Assembly (NCBI RefSeq): GCF_007744515.1
Contig: NZ_CP036268.1
Location: 3,332,712 to 3,396,711 of the forward strand
Length of the DNA: 64,000 nt
Source of the DNA: Stratiformator vulcanicus
Lineage (GTDB): Bacteria; Planctomycetota; Planctomycetia; Planctomycetales; Planctomycetaceae
Direction of reading: 5' to 3'
In this document: positions 24,898 to 35,353 of the stretch, one piece after another
Position numbering within the stretch: the stretch's first letter is position 1
Layout of the letters: every line of letters starts with the position of its first letter
Notes under the pieces: model-generated
The model's database searches: none
The model's input: the letters and a program-made list of their open reading frames with translations, nothing else
What the model was told of the DNA's origin: nothing
Program-made: the position numbers and the translations under genes

Positions 24898-27800
24898 ATG
24901 ACAGAAGCCGTGAATCCACCTGAAATGAAACAGTGCTGGCAATTTTGGATCGATGTCGGCGGAACATTCACCGATTGCATTGCGAGCAGCCCGCAAGGAG
25001 AAATTACGACGATCAAGGTTCTGAGTTCCGGGGCCGTCCGCGGGACGGTTTCCGAATTCCTCAGCCAAACGCTATTTCGAGATGAAGAACGAATTGGTGA
25101 AGGGCAAAAATTCTGGGTCGGCACACACCTCACAACTAAAAACGCGGAGACGACTCGCCCCTCGACGGTGAAAATCGTCGATTTCGAGCCCGGTACGGGC
25201 CTGTTCCACTGCGACAAACCTCACGGACTGAAGCACGGCGACCGGTACGAAATCACGACGGGAGAGCCCGCGCCGATCGTCGCGATCCGGATCGCTCTCG
25301 ACATTGCAGTCGACGACCCGCTACCGGAAATGACGGTCCGTCTCGGCACCACGCGCGGCACAAATGCACTTTTGACGCGAACAGGGGCGAGAACGGCGTT
25401 TGTCGTCACGGAAGGATTCGCGGATCTGCTCGAAATCGGCGATCAGTCGCGGCCCCGCCTGTTTGATTTGGCAATCTGCAAACAACAGCCGCTACCGGAA
25501 GTCGTTCTGCCGATTCCCGAACGAATCTCCGCCGAAGGCGACATACTCACTCCGCTCGACGAGTCAGCCACGAAGACGAAACTGCAGCAGCTTCGAAGCG
25601 ACGGCATCGAGTCGGTCGCAATCTGCCTGTTGAACGCCTTTCGGAACGACGCTCACGAGAAAAATATTGGAAGACTCGCGACCGAATTGGGCTTTCAGCA
25701 GGTAAGTATCTCTTCGCAGATATCCTCGAAAATCAAAGTCGTTCCGCGCGCCGAGACGACCGTTGCCGATGCCTATCTCACACCGATCCTTCGTGGCTAC
25801 ATCGACCAAATTGCGAAATTGATTCCGAACGGCGATCGATCGCTGAAGTTGATGACGTCAGCGGGCGGCCTGATTTCGGCGTCCAAATTCTCGGGGAAAG
25901 ACAGCATCCTGTCGGGTCCGGCGGGCGGCGTCGTCGGCTTCGCGCGGGTCGCCGCGGAAGAGGGCTTCGAGCGAGCGATCGGTTTCGATATGGGCGGAAC
26001 GAGCACTGACGTGGCCCGCTTTGACGGCGAATTCGAATACGAGCAGGAGACGGTCAAAGCGGGCGTGCGACTTTCGGTTCCGACGCTTGCCATCGAGACC
26101 GTCGCGGCCGGGGGAGGGAGCATTTGCGGGTTCGATGGCGTGCGGCTGACGGTCGGACCGAAGAGTTCCGGGGCCGATCCCGGTCCGGCCTGCTATGGAC
26201 ACGGCGGACCGCTCTCGATCACCGATGTGAACGTCGCCCTCAGGTTGGTGCCGGAAGATCGATTTCCGTTTCCGCTTGACCACAATGCCGTTCGCGGGCG
26301 AATCAAATCGCGGATCGATGAAATCGCCGAATCGCCGATGGGCAAGTCATTCACCGTCGAAGAATTGGCATCGGGGTATCGTCGAATCGCGGTGGAATCG
26401 ATGGCCCGGGCAATTCGCTCCGTTTCGGTCTCAAAAGGGTTTAACCCCGCGGAGCATGGACTCGTCGCGTTCGGGGGAGCGGGTCCTCAATTCGCCTGTG
26501 CCGTCGCGAGAGCACTTGGAATCCGGGAAATACTGATCAGCCCGTACGCCGGGGTTCTGAGCGCCTTCGGGATTGGTCACGCCGATGTTCGGCGCTCGGC
26601 GGAGTGGGCCGTGCTGAAGGATCTGAACGCGGAACTATTCGACGAACAGGAGTCGCTCTTCGAGCAAACGAGCGAGCGGCTGATACGCGAACTACGCGAC
26701 GAAGGAATTCCGTCGTCCGACATAGCATCGCCGCGACGCTTTTTCGAACTGCGTTATCGCGGTGCGGAGACGACATTGACCGTACCGCTCGGAGCTTCGG
26801 CAGAGAAAACGGGCTCAGCATTTGGGGAACTACACGAAGGCCAATTTGGCTACCGTCGAAAGGGTCGGTTGATCGAGGTCGTCTCCGCTGAAATACAACT
26901 GACGGGGCACACATCCGGACATGACGAGCCGCCTCTTCCGCGAGCAACGAAGCGAGTTGTCGCGTTCGACGAAGTGGCGGCGTGGTTTGACGGATCGTCG
27001 CGCCCGACACCGCTCTATCGGTACGAATCGCTTAACGCAGAAACCACGATTGAAGGCCCGGCGATCATTTGCGATGCGTCGACGACGATCGTCATCGAAC
27101 CCGGTTTCACCGCTTCGATGACCGATCGTGGCAACCTCAAAATAGTCGATTCGTCTGACGGTGGTCCATCGCGTACGCCGATCTCTGATCGCCATACTTC
27201 AGAACCCGACCCGGTGCTACTGGAGATTTTTCACCATCGTTTCGCTTCAATCGCCGAGCAGATGGGGAATGTGCTACAGCGGACGGCACTATCGACGAAC
27301 GTCAAAGAACGGCTCGATTTCAGTTGCGCGGTCTTTTCATCCGACGGAGAACTCGTCGCAAACGCGCCCCACATTCCGGTCCACTTGGGAGCGATGTCTG
27401 AGACCGTGAAGCGGGTCATCCGGGACGTCCCCGACCTCGCCGCGGGCGATGTCATCGTGACGAATGACCCGTTCGGCGGCGGATCACACCTGCCTGACGT
27501 CACGGTTGTTTCCCCAGTACATGATGTCGATGGCGGAGAGCGGCTTTACTTCACGGCAAGTCGGGCTCATCACGCGGAGATCGGTGGGATCGACCCAGGC
27601 AGTGTCCCGCCGTTCTCGAAGAATCTGGCGGAAGAAGGAGTCCTGATTCGAAATTTTCGGCTCGTCAGCGGCGGTCGCTCGAACGAAACTGAGCTGCGGG
27701 ATTTGCTCGGTTCGGGACGCTATCCTTCCAGAAACGTCGATGAAAATCTCGCCGAGATCGAAGCGCAACTGGCCGCTAATCGCCGCGGGGCCGGCCAACT

Positions 27801-28776
27801 GTTGGCACTGACCGCCGAGACAGGGCGTAAGACCGTCACCGCCTACATGAAGCACATTCGTCGCGCTTCCGCGGAGAAAATTCGGCTCGCGCTTCAAGCA
27901 TTTCCGAATGGCGAAACGACCTTCACCGACCATCTCGACGATGGTTCGCCGATTTGTGTCCGGATTGAAATCAAAGGCGGCGAGGCAGTGATCGACTTCA
28001 CTGGCACCGGGCCGGTCATCGCGGATGGTAATCTCAATGCGAATCGCGCCATTGTCACTTCGGCGGTCCTCTACGCACTGCGGTGTCTGATTGCCGAGGA
28101 TATTCCGCTCAACGGGGGAGTCCTTGATCCGGTCGACATTTTACTTCCAGAATGCCTGCTCAACCCGCCGGAACACGATGATCCCGCAAAGGGCGCGGCT
28201 GTCGTGGGTGGAAACGTGGAGACTTCACAGCGTGTTGTCGACGTGCTACTGGGCGCGTTCGGGCTTGCCGCGGCGAGCCAGGGCACGATGAATAACCTGA
28301 CGTTCGGTGACGATTCGTTCGGCTACTACGAAACGATCTGCGGCGGGTCCGGCGCGACCCGCGAATCCGACGGAGCCGATGCCGTCCACACACACATGAC
28401 GAATACCCGACTGACCGATGTCGAAGTATTGGAGCATCGCTATCCGATCCGAGTTCGTTCGTTCGGCATTCGTCACGGTTCGGGAGGCGGCGGAGCTCGG
28501 GCCGGCGGAGACGGAATCGTCCGCGAGATCGAATTTCTCAAGCCGCTGCAAGTTGCGATGCTGTCAGAACGGCGGGGCAACTATCGACCGTTTGGACTTG
28601 AAGGCGGGGAGCACGGGCAAGTCGGCCGCAATTTGCTGATCCGACCGGATGGTGCCCGCTCCGACCTCGGCGGCAAGTTTCGGATTCGCGCTGAGGCAGG
28701 GGATATCCTGCGAATCGAAACGCCCGGTGGCGGCGGATTCGGCACGTCGTCCCGAGAAATCGATGACGGATCATAG
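24898..28776 (+). CDS. Fused hydantoinase/5-oxoprolinase (HyuA-HyuB)
   Basis: 1292 residues from the ATG at 24898; the open frame reaches further upstream, but the nucleotide-binding fold starts only at [11 protein letters not shown]. Residues ~15-700 are HyuA/oxoprolinase [54 protein letters not shown] and [18 protein letters not shown]. Residues ~765-1290 are Hyu[59 protein letters not shown] and the C-terminal GGGGFG. Such fusions hydrolyse 5-oxo-L-proline or hydantoins with ATP in the cytoplasm. Full length and intact. It is a single gene divergent from the Bax-inhibitor gene. Confidence 0.93.
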   Translation: MTEAVNPPEMKQCWQFWIDVGGTFTDCIASSPQGEITTIKVLSSGAVRGTVSEFLSQTLFRDEERIGEGQKFWVGTHLTTKNAETTRPSTVKIVDFEPGTGLFHCDKPHGLKHGDRYEITTGEPAPIVAIRIALDIAVDDPLPEMTVRLGTTRGTNALLTRTGARTAFVVTEGFADLLEIGDQSRPRLFDLAICKQQPLPEVVLPIPERISAEGDILTPLDESATKTKLQQLRSDGIESVAICLLNAFRNDAHEKNIGRLATELGFQQVSISSQISSKIKVVPRAETTVADAYLTPILRGYIDQIAKLIPNGDRSLKLMTSAGGLISASKFSGKDSILSGPAGGVVGFARVAAEEGFERAIGFDMGGTSTDVARFDGEFEYEQETVKAGVRLSVPTLAIETVAAGGGSICGFDGVRLTVGPKSSGADPGPACYGHGGPLSITDVNVALRLVPEDRFPFPLDHNAVRGRIKSRIDEIAESPMGKSFTVEELASGYRRIAVESMARAIRSVSVSKGFNPAEHGLVAFGGAGPQFACAVARALGIREILISPYAGVLSAFGIGHADVRRSAEWAVLKDLNAELFDEQESLFEQTSERLIRELRDEGIPSSDIASPRRFFELRYRGAETTLTVPLGASAEKTGSAFGELHEGQFGYRRKGRLIEVVSAEIQLTGHTSGHDEPPLPRATKRVVAFDEVAAWFDGSSRPTPLYRYESLNAETTIEGPAIICDASTTIVIEPGFTASMTDRGNLKIVDSSDGGPSRTPISDRHTSEPDPVLLEIFHHRFASIAEQMGNVLQRTALSTNVKERLDFSCAVFSSDGELVANAPHIPVHLGAMSETVKRVIRDVPDLAAGDVIVTNDPFGGGSHLPDVTVVSPVHDVDGGERLYFTASRAHHAEIGGIDPGSVPPFSKNLAEEGVLIRNFRLVSGGRSNETELRDLLGSGRYPSRNVDENLAEIEAQLAANRRGAGQLLALTAETGRKTVTAYMKHIRRASAEKIRLALQAFPNGETTFTDHLDDGSPICVRIEIKGGEAVIDFTGTGPVIADGNLNANRAIVTSAVLYALRCLIAEDIPLNGGVLDPVDILLPECLLNPPEHDDPAKGAAVVGGNVETSQRVVDVLLGAFGLAAASQGTMNNLTFGDDSFGYYETICGGSGATRESDGADAVHTHMTNTRLTDVEVLEHRYPIRVRSFGIRHGSGGGGARAGGDGIVREIEFLKPLQVAMLSERRGNYRPFGLEGGEHGQVGRNLLIRPDGARSDLGGKFRIRAEAGDILRIETPGGGGFGTSSREIDDGS

Positions 28777-28865
28777 GTTCCCGCGGACGCGTCCGGTGGA
28801 GAACGAGACTAGGGTCCGATACGATCTCCGTTTCAAAATTTTCACGCAGATCGCAGGAGCACCCC

Positions 28866-29393
28866 ATGGCAGACGCCAAGCAAGCCGTTCAGGAAGCCGC
28901 CAAGGAGATCGACTTTTCGTCGAAGAGTTATCAGGTTCACCTTGAAACAAGCGAGGGGCCGATCCGATTGGAGTTCTTTCCGGATAAGGCGCCAAAACAT
29001 TGCGAGAATTTCGCCGCGCTCGCCAAATCAAATTTCTATGACGACGGCGAATTTCACCGCGTGATTGAAGGCTTCATGATCCAGGGCGGGTGCCCCGAGG
29101 GCAGCGGCATGGGCGGACCGGGTTATCAAATCGACGCCGAGTTCAACGACGTGCCGCACGAAGAGGGCACGCTCTCGATGGCTCGATCGCAAAACCCGAA
29201 TTCGGCCGGTTCGCAGTTCTTCATCTGCCTCGGACGCCAGGATTTCCTCGACGGTCAATACACCGCGTTCGGCAAAACAGTTGACGAAGAGAGCATGCAA
29301 ACCGTCCGCTCGATCGGCTCGACCGACACGGACGGCTCCGATCGACCGACGTCGAAGAAGAGGATTATCAAGGCGGAACTGGTCGAGGTTTAA
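28866..29393 (+). CDS. Peptidyl-prolyl cis-trans isomerase, cyclophilin type
   Basis: 175 residues without a signal peptide, so cytoplasmic. Cyclophilin residues are present: FHRVIEGFMIQGG (catalytic Arg, Phe, Gln), GTLSMARSQNPNSAGSQFFIC (Met, Ala, Gln, Phe) and LDGQYTAFGKTVD, where most proteins have the binding Trp or His. The N-terminal ~20 residues (MADAKQAVQEAAKEIDFSS) form a short helical extension. It catalyses proline isomerisation in protein folding. It is spaced 3 bp from mch, so the two are probably co-transcribed. Confidence 0.94.
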   Translation: MADAKQAVQEAAKEIDFSSKSYQVHLETSEGPIRLEFFPDKAPKHCENFAALAKSNFYDDGEFHRVIEGFMIQGGCPEGSGMGGPGYQIDAEFNDVPHEEGTLSMARSQNPNSAGSQFFICLGRQDFLDGQYTAFGKTVDEESMQTVRSIGSTDTDGSDRPTSKKRIIKAELVEV

Positions 29394-29396
29394 CCA

Positions 29397-30344
29397 ATGC
29401 CGCTTTCCCTCAATGCCCGTGCGGCTGCGGTCGTCGATCAGTGTCTCGCCGACAGAGAGACGCTGAAAATTGGGGTCAGCGAAGTCGCCGGTGCGCGGGT
29501 TGTCGATTTCGGGCAAGCGTCCGTCGGCGGATTGAATGCCGGATCGATGCTGGCACGAATCTGCCTCGCTGATCTCGGAACGGTCGCGCTCCGGTCGGGC
29601 GACTTCGCAGGACGACCGACGGCCTTCCTCGATGTCTCGACCGATTTTCCGCTCGAAGCGTGTTTAATGTCGCAATACGCCGGATGGCAGATTGCCGTCG
29701 GCGACTTCTTCGCGATGGGTTCCGGCCCGCTGCGCGCAGTCGCAACGGTCGAAAAGCTCTTCGGCGAATTTGATTTCACCGAGTCGCCCGAAGTCGGAGT
29801 GCTCGTCCTCGAAACGGCGAGCGACGTGACGGCGGATGTCGTCGATTTTGTCACACAGAAGTCAGGCATTCCGCGAGAATCGCTGACGATCTGTGTCGCG
29901 CCGACCGCGAGTCTGGCCGGCACCATACAGGTGATCGCAAGGTCGGTCGAGACGGCGCTTCATCAGTTGCACGAAAGAGATTTCGACATCCGACAGGTCG
30001 TCAGTGCCTGCGGGTCGGCCCCGTTGCCCGGTGTGGCCAAAAGCGATTTGGACGCGATCGGGCGAACGAATGATGCGATCCTGTACGGCGGTCGGGCTGT
30101 GCTCTGGGTTGATACCACGGACGCACAAATCGAAAGTATCGGACCGCTGATCCCATCGTCGGCATCACCGTCACATGGGCAGCCGTTTCTGTCCCTTTTC
30201 GAAGCGGCAGGACGTGACTTTTACAAGCTCGACCCCGCACTGTTCAGCGTGGCCGAGATCGTTTTTCACAATGTTCGGACCGGCCGAGCCTTCCACTACG
30301 GCGAATGCGTTCCCGACTTGGTGTCGCAATCGACCGGATTTTGA
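29397..30344 (+). CDS. mch: Methenyl-tetrahydromethanopterin cyclohydrolase
   Basis: 315 residues, normal for Mch. Recognisable stretches are GLNAGSMLARICLADLGTV, YAGWQIAVGDFFAMGSGPLRA, CVAPTASLAGTIQVIARSVETALHQL, VVSACGSAPLPGVAKSD and IGRTNDAILYGGRAVLWVD. The enzyme interconverts methenyl- and formyl-tetrahydromethanopterin, a step of the archaeal-type C1 pathway known in methylotrophs and Planctomycetes. It is 3 bp after the cyclophilin gene and has no other H4MPT-pathway gene around it, in keeping with the scattered C1 genes of planctomycetes. Confidence 0.93.
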   Translation: MPLSLNARAAAVVDQCLADRETLKIGVSEVAGARVVDFGQASVGGLNAGSMLARICLADLGTVALRSGDFAGRPTAFLDVSTDFPLEACLMSQYAGWQIAVGDFFAMGSGPLRAVATVEKLFGEFDFTESPEVGVLVLETASDVTADVVDFVTQKSGIPRESLTICVAPTASLAGTIQVIARSVETALHQLHERDFDIRQVVSACGSAPLPGVAKSDLDAIGRTNDAILYGGRAVLWVDTTDAQIESIGPLIPSSASPSHGQPFLSLFEAAGRDFYKLDPALFSVAEIVFHNVRTGRAFHYGECVPDLVSQSTGF

Positions 30345-30391
30345 AATGCTGCAGAACATCGCCTTCACGTCATCTTGCTGAGGACTTCGCC

Positions 30392-31318
30392 ATGATGGTG
30401 GATGCTAATCAGGTCGTTTCGATACTGTCGCAAACGATGCCCGCCGTCCTGCGTTGGGCCGGAGGGGTCGCGAAGGAGCTTCGCAAGCACAACATTTCGA
30501 TTCAGGCCAAAGAGTCGGGAAGTTCGAATACCGACGCCCTGACGCTGGCTGACCTGACCGTGCAGGAACTCGTCGTCGCGGCCCTGCGGGACGTCGATCC
30601 GATCCTCCGGGAATGCCGGATCGAAGCGGAAGAGTCGACCGGCGCACTCGAATTGTTCGCGACGGAGTCGCCGCTGACGATCGCGCTCGACCCGATCGAC
30701 GGGACCAAGCAATTCCGCGACCACACCGGCAACGGCTATTCGGTGATGCTGCACTGCCGGACGGAAGACAAGGTGATCTACTCGCTCGTCTTCATTCCAG
30801 AGACCGGTCCGCACGGCCGATGGGTTGAGGTGCGCGATTCCGAAGTTCGCGTTATTGATGACGACCCTCATGCCAGTGCCCGCGCCGAGATCGACGCCTC
30901 GCAGCCGATTGCCAAACGCGATCGACCGGCGTCAAAGAAGATCTACATGATCGGATTCATTGATAAACAATCCGAACGCGTTGCCGCGGTGACAGAAGCC
31001 GGCTTGGAGGGTGTCGACGCGGATGATACTCCTGGCTCGATCTACGACCTCTTCGGGCGGGGCGAATTCGCAGGCTCACTGATTCATACGCCGAACATCT
31101 ACGACTTTCCGGTCTCTCACCAGATCGCCGAAGCCTTCGGCGGTCGAGCGGTCCGCGTCGACACAGGGAAAGATGTCCACTATCGCGAAAAGTGGCTCGA
31201 CGAGCGGGCGTCAATGCTCCGACTGCCGGGGATTGTCGCGTGCAGTGACAATGAAGAAGTACTTGCCACGCTCTGCGATACCGCCCGAGACTGGTCGCAG
31301 GAACGTTATGAGACTTAG
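30392..31318 (+). CDS. Inositol monophosphatase-family phosphatase (CysQ/BPNT1-like)
   Basis: 308 residues from the ATG at 30392, preceded by GAGGA about 8 nt away. Metal-binding motifs of the lithium-sensitive phosphatase family are present: EAEES (second metal), LDPIDGTKQF (Asp-Pro-Ile-Asp-Gly-Thr) near residue 100, and the C-terminal VDTGKDVHY region. DALTLADLTVQ corresponds to the usual D-x-V-T-x-A-D loop. Members hydrolyse 3'-phosphoadenosine 5'-phosphate or inositol phosphates; DGTKQF with the long insert resembles BPNT1/CysQ more than SuhB. It lies downstream of mch. Substrate not decided. Confidence 0.82.
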   Translation: MMVDANQVVSILSQTMPAVLRWAGGVAKELRKHNISIQAKESGSSNTDALTLADLTVQELVVAALRDVDPILRECRIEAEESTGALELFATESPLTIALDPIDGTKQFRDHTGNGYSVMLHCRTEDKVIYSLVFIPETGPHGRWVEVRDSEVRVIDDDPHASARAEIDASQPIAKRDRPASKKIYMIGFIDKQSERVAAVTEAGLEGVDADDTPGSIYDLFGRGEFAGSLIHTPNIYDFPVSHQIAEAFGGRAVRVDTGKDVHYREKWLDERASMLRLPGIVACSDNEEVLATLCDTARDWSQERYET

Positions 31319-31512
31319 GGTTACGTCTTGATCATTGAGGTCGGCGGTCGATGAGATACTTGATTGACCGCCATCGCCGCGATACTCTCTGCTGGCTGAA
31401 TGACGCTGCCCCATCGGCACATTATTCTGCAACTCGAGCAGCCTGAATCACTCAGCGTCTTCTCGCTCAGCTCGCACTCGCTTTCGGCTGAATCGGTTCC
31501 AACCTATCGCTC

Positions 31513-32625
31513 GTGACGGTGTCCACATTGGCCGAACATCGAAGGATCGATCTCAGGACGACGGACGATCTGACCGATGCGTTTCAGCGCGCCGTCGAGG
31601 AATTGGTCAACGGCGGGCAACTCGGTCTTCCCACGGAATTCGGCTACGTCCGAATCGGTTCCCTGGCGAATCAACCGGAAGCGACGCAGTCGCGTGACAT
31701 CTGCCTTGCCGTGACCGGCGCAGCCGAGGCCCGAGACCTGTTTCCGGCGATCGGCGATATTGGCGAGCGTTTTTTGGGCCGTGTTTGGCCCGGCCCCATT
31801 GTCGCCAGCGTGTCGAACGATTCGTCCGAGGGTCGATTCCACGGATTGGACGGCGCAGCGCGTTGGGCAGACCAACGGCGTATTTCACTCATTTGCCCGG
31901 CCAATCCCGTGCTCGCAGAGGTTCGCCGTTATCTTCCCGACCCGGTCATTGCCGACGTTCCGAGCCGACCGGTCGACAACTCAGAAGAGTTCGCAGCGCA
32001 CGGTTCCGGTGAAGCGGTCACGTTACTGCTTGACGACGGTCAATTACCTGAAGTGAAGCGTCCGACGACGGTCCGCCTCGGCGGGAGTAATTGGACTGTT
32101 GATGAAGTCGGTTCGATGACTGAAGCCGACATCGAACGGCTGCTCGGTCATGTGCTGCTCTTCGTATGCACGGGCAACACGTGCCGCAGCCCATTGGCGG
32201 AGGCGATTTTTCGGCAACGGCTGGCGCGGGCGATCGGCTGCGATGAGGCCGAGTTGCCCGACCGTGGGTATATCGTCGGCTCGGCCGGAATTGCCGCATC
32301 GTATGGCGCACCGGCCAGTCCCGAATCGGTCGACCTATCCCAAGAACATGGGTATCGCTTGGATGAGCATCAGAGTCAGCCACTGACTGCGGCGTTGCTC
32401 GATCGAGCCGATGACGTTTTTGTCATGACGCGCGGACACCGGGATGCCATACTTACGAGTCGACCCGATTTGACCGAACGCGTTCGCCTGCTTTCGCGAG
32501 AGGGAATCGACATCGCCGACCCGATCGGCGGCGGACCGGCCATTTACGAACGGTGCCGCGAGGAAATCGATCGCGAGGTCCTGTTGATCGTCGACCAGCT
32601 TCTAGCTTCGAACGGAAAAGATTGA
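31513..32625 (+). CDS. Degenerate YrdC/Sua5-like domain fused to LMW protein phosphatase
   Basis: 370 residues from a GTG. Residues ~1-205 resemble YrdC/Sua5 (PTEFGY at the usual PTxTVYGL site; a late VRLGGSNWTVDEVG like the Sua5 'vlReG' end). The Lys-x-Arg substrate-binding motif is absent, so threonylcarbamoyl-AMP synthesis is doubtful. From residue ~213 an intact low-molecular-weight phosphatase starts: FVCTGNTCRSPLAEA (C-x5-R loop with Ser), and the general acid Asp lies in IADPIGG. The CTGNTCRSP form with Thr after the first Gly-Asn is that of the arginine phosphatase YwlE. The stop overlaps the rpiB ATG (TGATG), matching the ywlC-ywlE-ywlF order of Bacillus. Confidence 0.85.
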   Translation: MTVSTLAEHRRIDLRTTDDLTDAFQRAVEELVNGGQLGLPTEFGYVRIGSLANQPEATQSRDICLAVTGAAEARDLFPAIGDIGERFLGRVWPGPIVASVSNDSSEGRFHGLDGAARWADQRRISLICPANPVLAEVRRYLPDPVIADVPSRPVDNSEEFAAHGSGEAVTLLLDDGQLPEVKRPTTVRLGGSNWTVDEVGSMTEADIERLLGHVLLFVCTGNTCRSPLAEAIFRQRLARAIGCDEAELPDRGYIVGSAGIAASYGAPASPESVDLSQEHGYRLDEHQSQPLTAALLDRADDVFVMTRGHRDAILTSRPDLTERVRLLSREGIDIADPIGGGPAIYERCREEIDREVLLIVDQLLASNGKD

Positions 32626-33110
32626 TGAAGATCGGAATCGCCAGCGACCATCGTGGCTACGCCTTGAAGGGGCGGATCATCGCCCTCCTACGGAATTTGG
32701 AGCAGGAGACGTATGACTTCGGCCCGGACACCCCCGAGAGCGTCGACTATCCCGACTTCGGCTCGACGGTCGCGTCGGCCGTATCACGCGGAGAGCTCGA
32801 CCGCGGAATTCTCATCTGCGGGACCGGTATGGGCATGGCGATTGTCGCCAACAAGTTTGACGGCGTGCTCGCCGCCCCGTGTCACGACGACATCACCGCC
32901 GAAATGGCCCGAATGCACAACGATGCGAACGTGCTGTGTCTCTCGTCCGATCTTCTTGGCGATCGGCTCGTCAATCGGATGGTTGAGATATTTCTCAAGA
33001 CCGATTTCGAAGGCGGTCGCCACGCGCGGCGGATTGCCAAAATCCGTCAGTATGAAGCGGATGCGCGATCGACGGCAGAAAGTCGATCGGCCGAAGCCCA
33101 AGAAGTGTGA
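32625..33110 (+). CDS. rpiB: Ribose-5-phosphate isomerase B
   Basis: 161 residues starting at the ATG that overlaps the previous stop. Motifs are ASDHRGYALK (His that opens the ring), VDYPDFGSTVASAV and RGILICGTGMGMAIVANKFDGVLAA, where the Cys is the catalytic base. HNDANVLCLSSDLLG follows. It converts ribose 5-phosphate and ribulose 5-phosphate in the pentose phosphate pathway, in the cytoplasm. The C-terminal tail beyond the domain (about 20 residues, charged) is slightly longer than usual. Coupling to a YwlE-like phosphatase is a conserved neighbourhood in Firmicutes too. Confidence 0.95.
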   Translation: MKIGIASDHRGYALKGRIIALLRNLEQETYDFGPDTPESVDYPDFGSTVASAVSRGELDRGILICGTGMGMAIVANKFDGVLAAPCHDDITAEMARMHNDANVLCLSSDLLGDRLVNRMVEIFLKTDFEGGRHARRIAKIRQYEADARSTAESRSAEAQEV

Positions 33111-33309
33111 TCGAAGTCGAAGCGCGGCACTCAACAATCAAGTTTGGAAACGCTTCGGGCGACGGAATCGAAGCGTTATCGGCTCTAACTTGCCCTCGTG
33201 GCGGTTTCCGTTACGCTCGAATGATTACGAGATAGAAGACCGCGCGTCGACGAACAACTCGCCACGATACGCCCATTGAACAGCCCACTTCCCCGGAGCA
33301 GCGGCGACG

Positions 33310-33690
33310 ATGAATCCTGATCAACTGAAGTACCTCGAATCGCACGAATGGGTCGGTATCGATGGAGACATTGCGACGGTCGGCATTAGTGAATTCGCCG
33401 TCAATCAGTTGACCGATTTGGTCTATGCCGAGTTGCCGAATGTCGGAGAGACCGTCAAGAAAGGCGATACCTTCGGCGAGGTCGAAAGCGTGAAAGCCGT
33501 CAGCGATTTGTACGCCCCGGTCTCTGGTGAGGTTACTGAGGTCAATTCCGATCTCGCCGATGATCTGACCGCATTGACCGAAGACGCATTCGGCAAAGGC
33601 TGGATGATCAAAGTGAAATTGTCCGACCCATCGGAGCTCGATTCGCTGATGGATCGCTCAGCCTACGTCGCTCATTGCGAGAATGATTGA
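33310..33690 (+). CDS. gcvH: Glycine cleavage system H protein
   Basis: 126 residues. The lipoylated lysine is Lys62 in GEVESVKAVSDL, in the hairpin of a biotinyl/lipoyl fold. The preceding HEWVGIDGDIATVGISEFA and PNVGETVKKGDTF are typical. It carries the aminomethyl group between the P, T and L proteins. It heads a cluster with gcvPA, gcvPB and a lipoate ligase. A 199-bp gap separates it from rpiB. Confidence 0.97.
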   Translation: MNPDQLKYLESHEWVGIDGDIATVGISEFAVNQLTDLVYAELPNVGETVKKGDTFGEVESVKAVSDLYAPVSGEVTEVNSDLADDLTALTEDAFGKGWMIKVKLSDPSELDSLMDRSAYVAHCEND

Positions 33691-33890
33691 GCCCGACATG
33701 CGTTTCGTCCGGATCGTCGCTGCTTGGCCGTGATGTTCTGCGCCGTCCCGCTTTGCCGGTGCGTCAGCCTTACCGGTGGAGATACCGGAGCGTTCGCCTA
33801 TAATCACGCGCCGGTAAAATCGCTCGCTCACCACCGGAGCCGCCTCGCTTCCCTACGCGGTCGCTGCGTCGATGATTACGGAGGAACATC

Positions 33891-35246
33891 TTGTCGTATT
33901 TTTTTGATACCGCATCGCAGCGAGAGGAAATGCTCGCGCGAATCGGCGTTGATTCCGTCGACGACCTCTTCGCCGATGTTCCGGAGCGATTTCGGCTCGA
34001 AGGCCTGATGAACCTTCCGGAGCCATTAACGGAAATCGAACTGCAGCGGGCGATCACGGAGCAGGCCGGTCGAAACGTCGGCCCGAATGATCGCGTCTGT
34101 CTTCTGGGCGGCGGGGTTTATGACCACTTCATCCCGGCAGTCGTCGATGAGATCGCAGGCCGCGGCGAGTTTTACACCGCCTACACGCCGTACCAGCCGG
34201 AATGCAGCCAGGGAACGCTGCAGGCATTCTTCGAGTATCAATCGCTCGCCTGTGAACTGACCGGAATGGAGGTTTCGAATGCGAGCCTCTATGAGGGCGG
34301 GACCAGTATGAGCGAGGCCGCTTTCATGGCGGTTCGAGTAAGCGGAAGGCACGGCAAGATCGTCGTGCTGGGGTCCGTTCATCCGGAGTATCGCGCCGTT
34401 CTGAAGACCTATCTGACCCGGCTGGAATCGACGCTGGTCGAGATTCCGTGCCCAAACGGCACGGTCGATCCTGACGAGGTTGCCAAGGCGGTCGACGAAA
34501 CGACCGCGTGCGTCATCTTTCAGCATCCGAACTTCTTCGGGTGCCTGGAAGAAGCTGAAGCAATCGTTGAGAAAGCTCACGAAGTTGGTGCAATGGCGAT
34601 CTCGGTGTTCGATCCGCTCAGCGTCGGACTCGTCAAGCGGCCGGGAGAGTATGGTGCCGACATCGCCGTCGCCGAGGGGCAATCGCTGGGTGTCCCGATG
34701 CAGTACGGCGGTCCGTATCTCGGCATGTTCTGCTGCCGGTCTGAGTACGTGCGGAAGATGCCGGGGAGACTGATCGGGACAACCGAAGACAAGAATGGAA
34801 AAGAGTGCTTCGTGCTGGCGATGCAAACGCGCGAGCAACATATCCGACGTGGCAAGGCCACAAGCAACATCTGCACGAACCAAGGGTTGCTGGCTCTGCG
34901 GGCGACGATCTACTTGAGCTTGCTCGGTCCCGAGGGACTCAAGGAAGTCGGCGAACTCTGCCTGCGGAAGGCGCACTATCTGGCAGATAAGCTGGGCGAA
35001 ATCGACGGTCTCTCTCTAGCATTCGATCGGCCGTTCTTTAAAGAATTCGCGTTGAAGTGCGATGCCGGCGCGGAAGAAGTTGCCGCCCGAGCAAGGGCTG
35101 CCGGGTTCGATTTGGGACCACGATTCCAACGCGTCACCGCTGATGACGATGTCAACGGGCTGAGCGGAAATTCATTGCTGTTGGCGGCGGTGACCGAACA
35201 ACGAACCCGCGAGGAACTAGACCGCCTTGCGGCTGCCCTTCGGTAA
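33891..35246 (+). CDS. gcvPA: Glycine dehydrogenase (decarboxylating) subunit 1
   Basis: 451 residues from a TTG that has GGAGGA 5 nt upstream; no ATG is better placed. It is the N-terminal half of split P-protein: YTPYQPECSQGTLQAFFEYQSL, ITEQAGRN, and QTREQHIRRGKATSNICTNQGLLALRATIYLSLLG. It forms an alpha2beta2 enzyme with GcvPB that decarboxylates glycine using PLP. It is not the PLP-binding half. A TATAAT at 33799-33804, about 87 nt upstream, lacks a matching -35 box. The gap from gcvH is 200 bp. Confidence 0.95.
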   Translation: MSYFFDTASQREEMLARIGVDSVDDLFADVPERFRLEGLMNLPEPLTEIELQRAITEQAGRNVGPNDRVCLLGGGVYDHFIPAVVDEIAGRGEFYTAYTPYQPECSQGTLQAFFEYQSLACELTGMEVSNASLYEGGTSMSEAAFMAVRVSGRHGKIVVLGSVHPEYRAVLKTYLTRLESTLVEIPCPNGTVDPDEVAKAVDETTACVIFQHPNFFGCLEEAEAIVEKAHEVGAMAISVFDPLSVGLVKRPGEYGADIAVAEGQSLGVPMQYGGPYLGMFCCRSEYVRKMPGRLIGTTEDKNGKECFVLAMQTREQHIRRGKATSNICTNQGLLALRATIYLSLLGPEGLKEVGELCLRKAHYLADKLGEIDGLSLAFDRPFFKEFALKCDAGAEEVAARARAAGFDLGPRFQRVTADDDVNGLSGNSLLLAAVTEQRTREELDRLAAALR

Positions 35247-35353
35247 AAATCTCCGCTGTGATTTCTGGCACTGAAGATTCAACGGACTGACACAATTCCG
35301 CCCTGCTCGCGGGCGAATTCCATGAGACGCGGCAGGACGACTGAAAGAGATTC

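Noticed and set aside
26537-27010. Minus-strand frames inside the hydantoinase gene
   Set aside because: Arg-rich shadows typical of the reverse strand of GC-rich coding sequence.
33799-33804. TATAAT promoter for gcvPA
   Set aside because: No -35 hexamer at 16-18 nt spacing and no extended -10.
33691-33890. Glycine riboswitch in front of gcvPA
   Set aside because: No tandem aptamer core could be traced; only a stray TATAAT was found.
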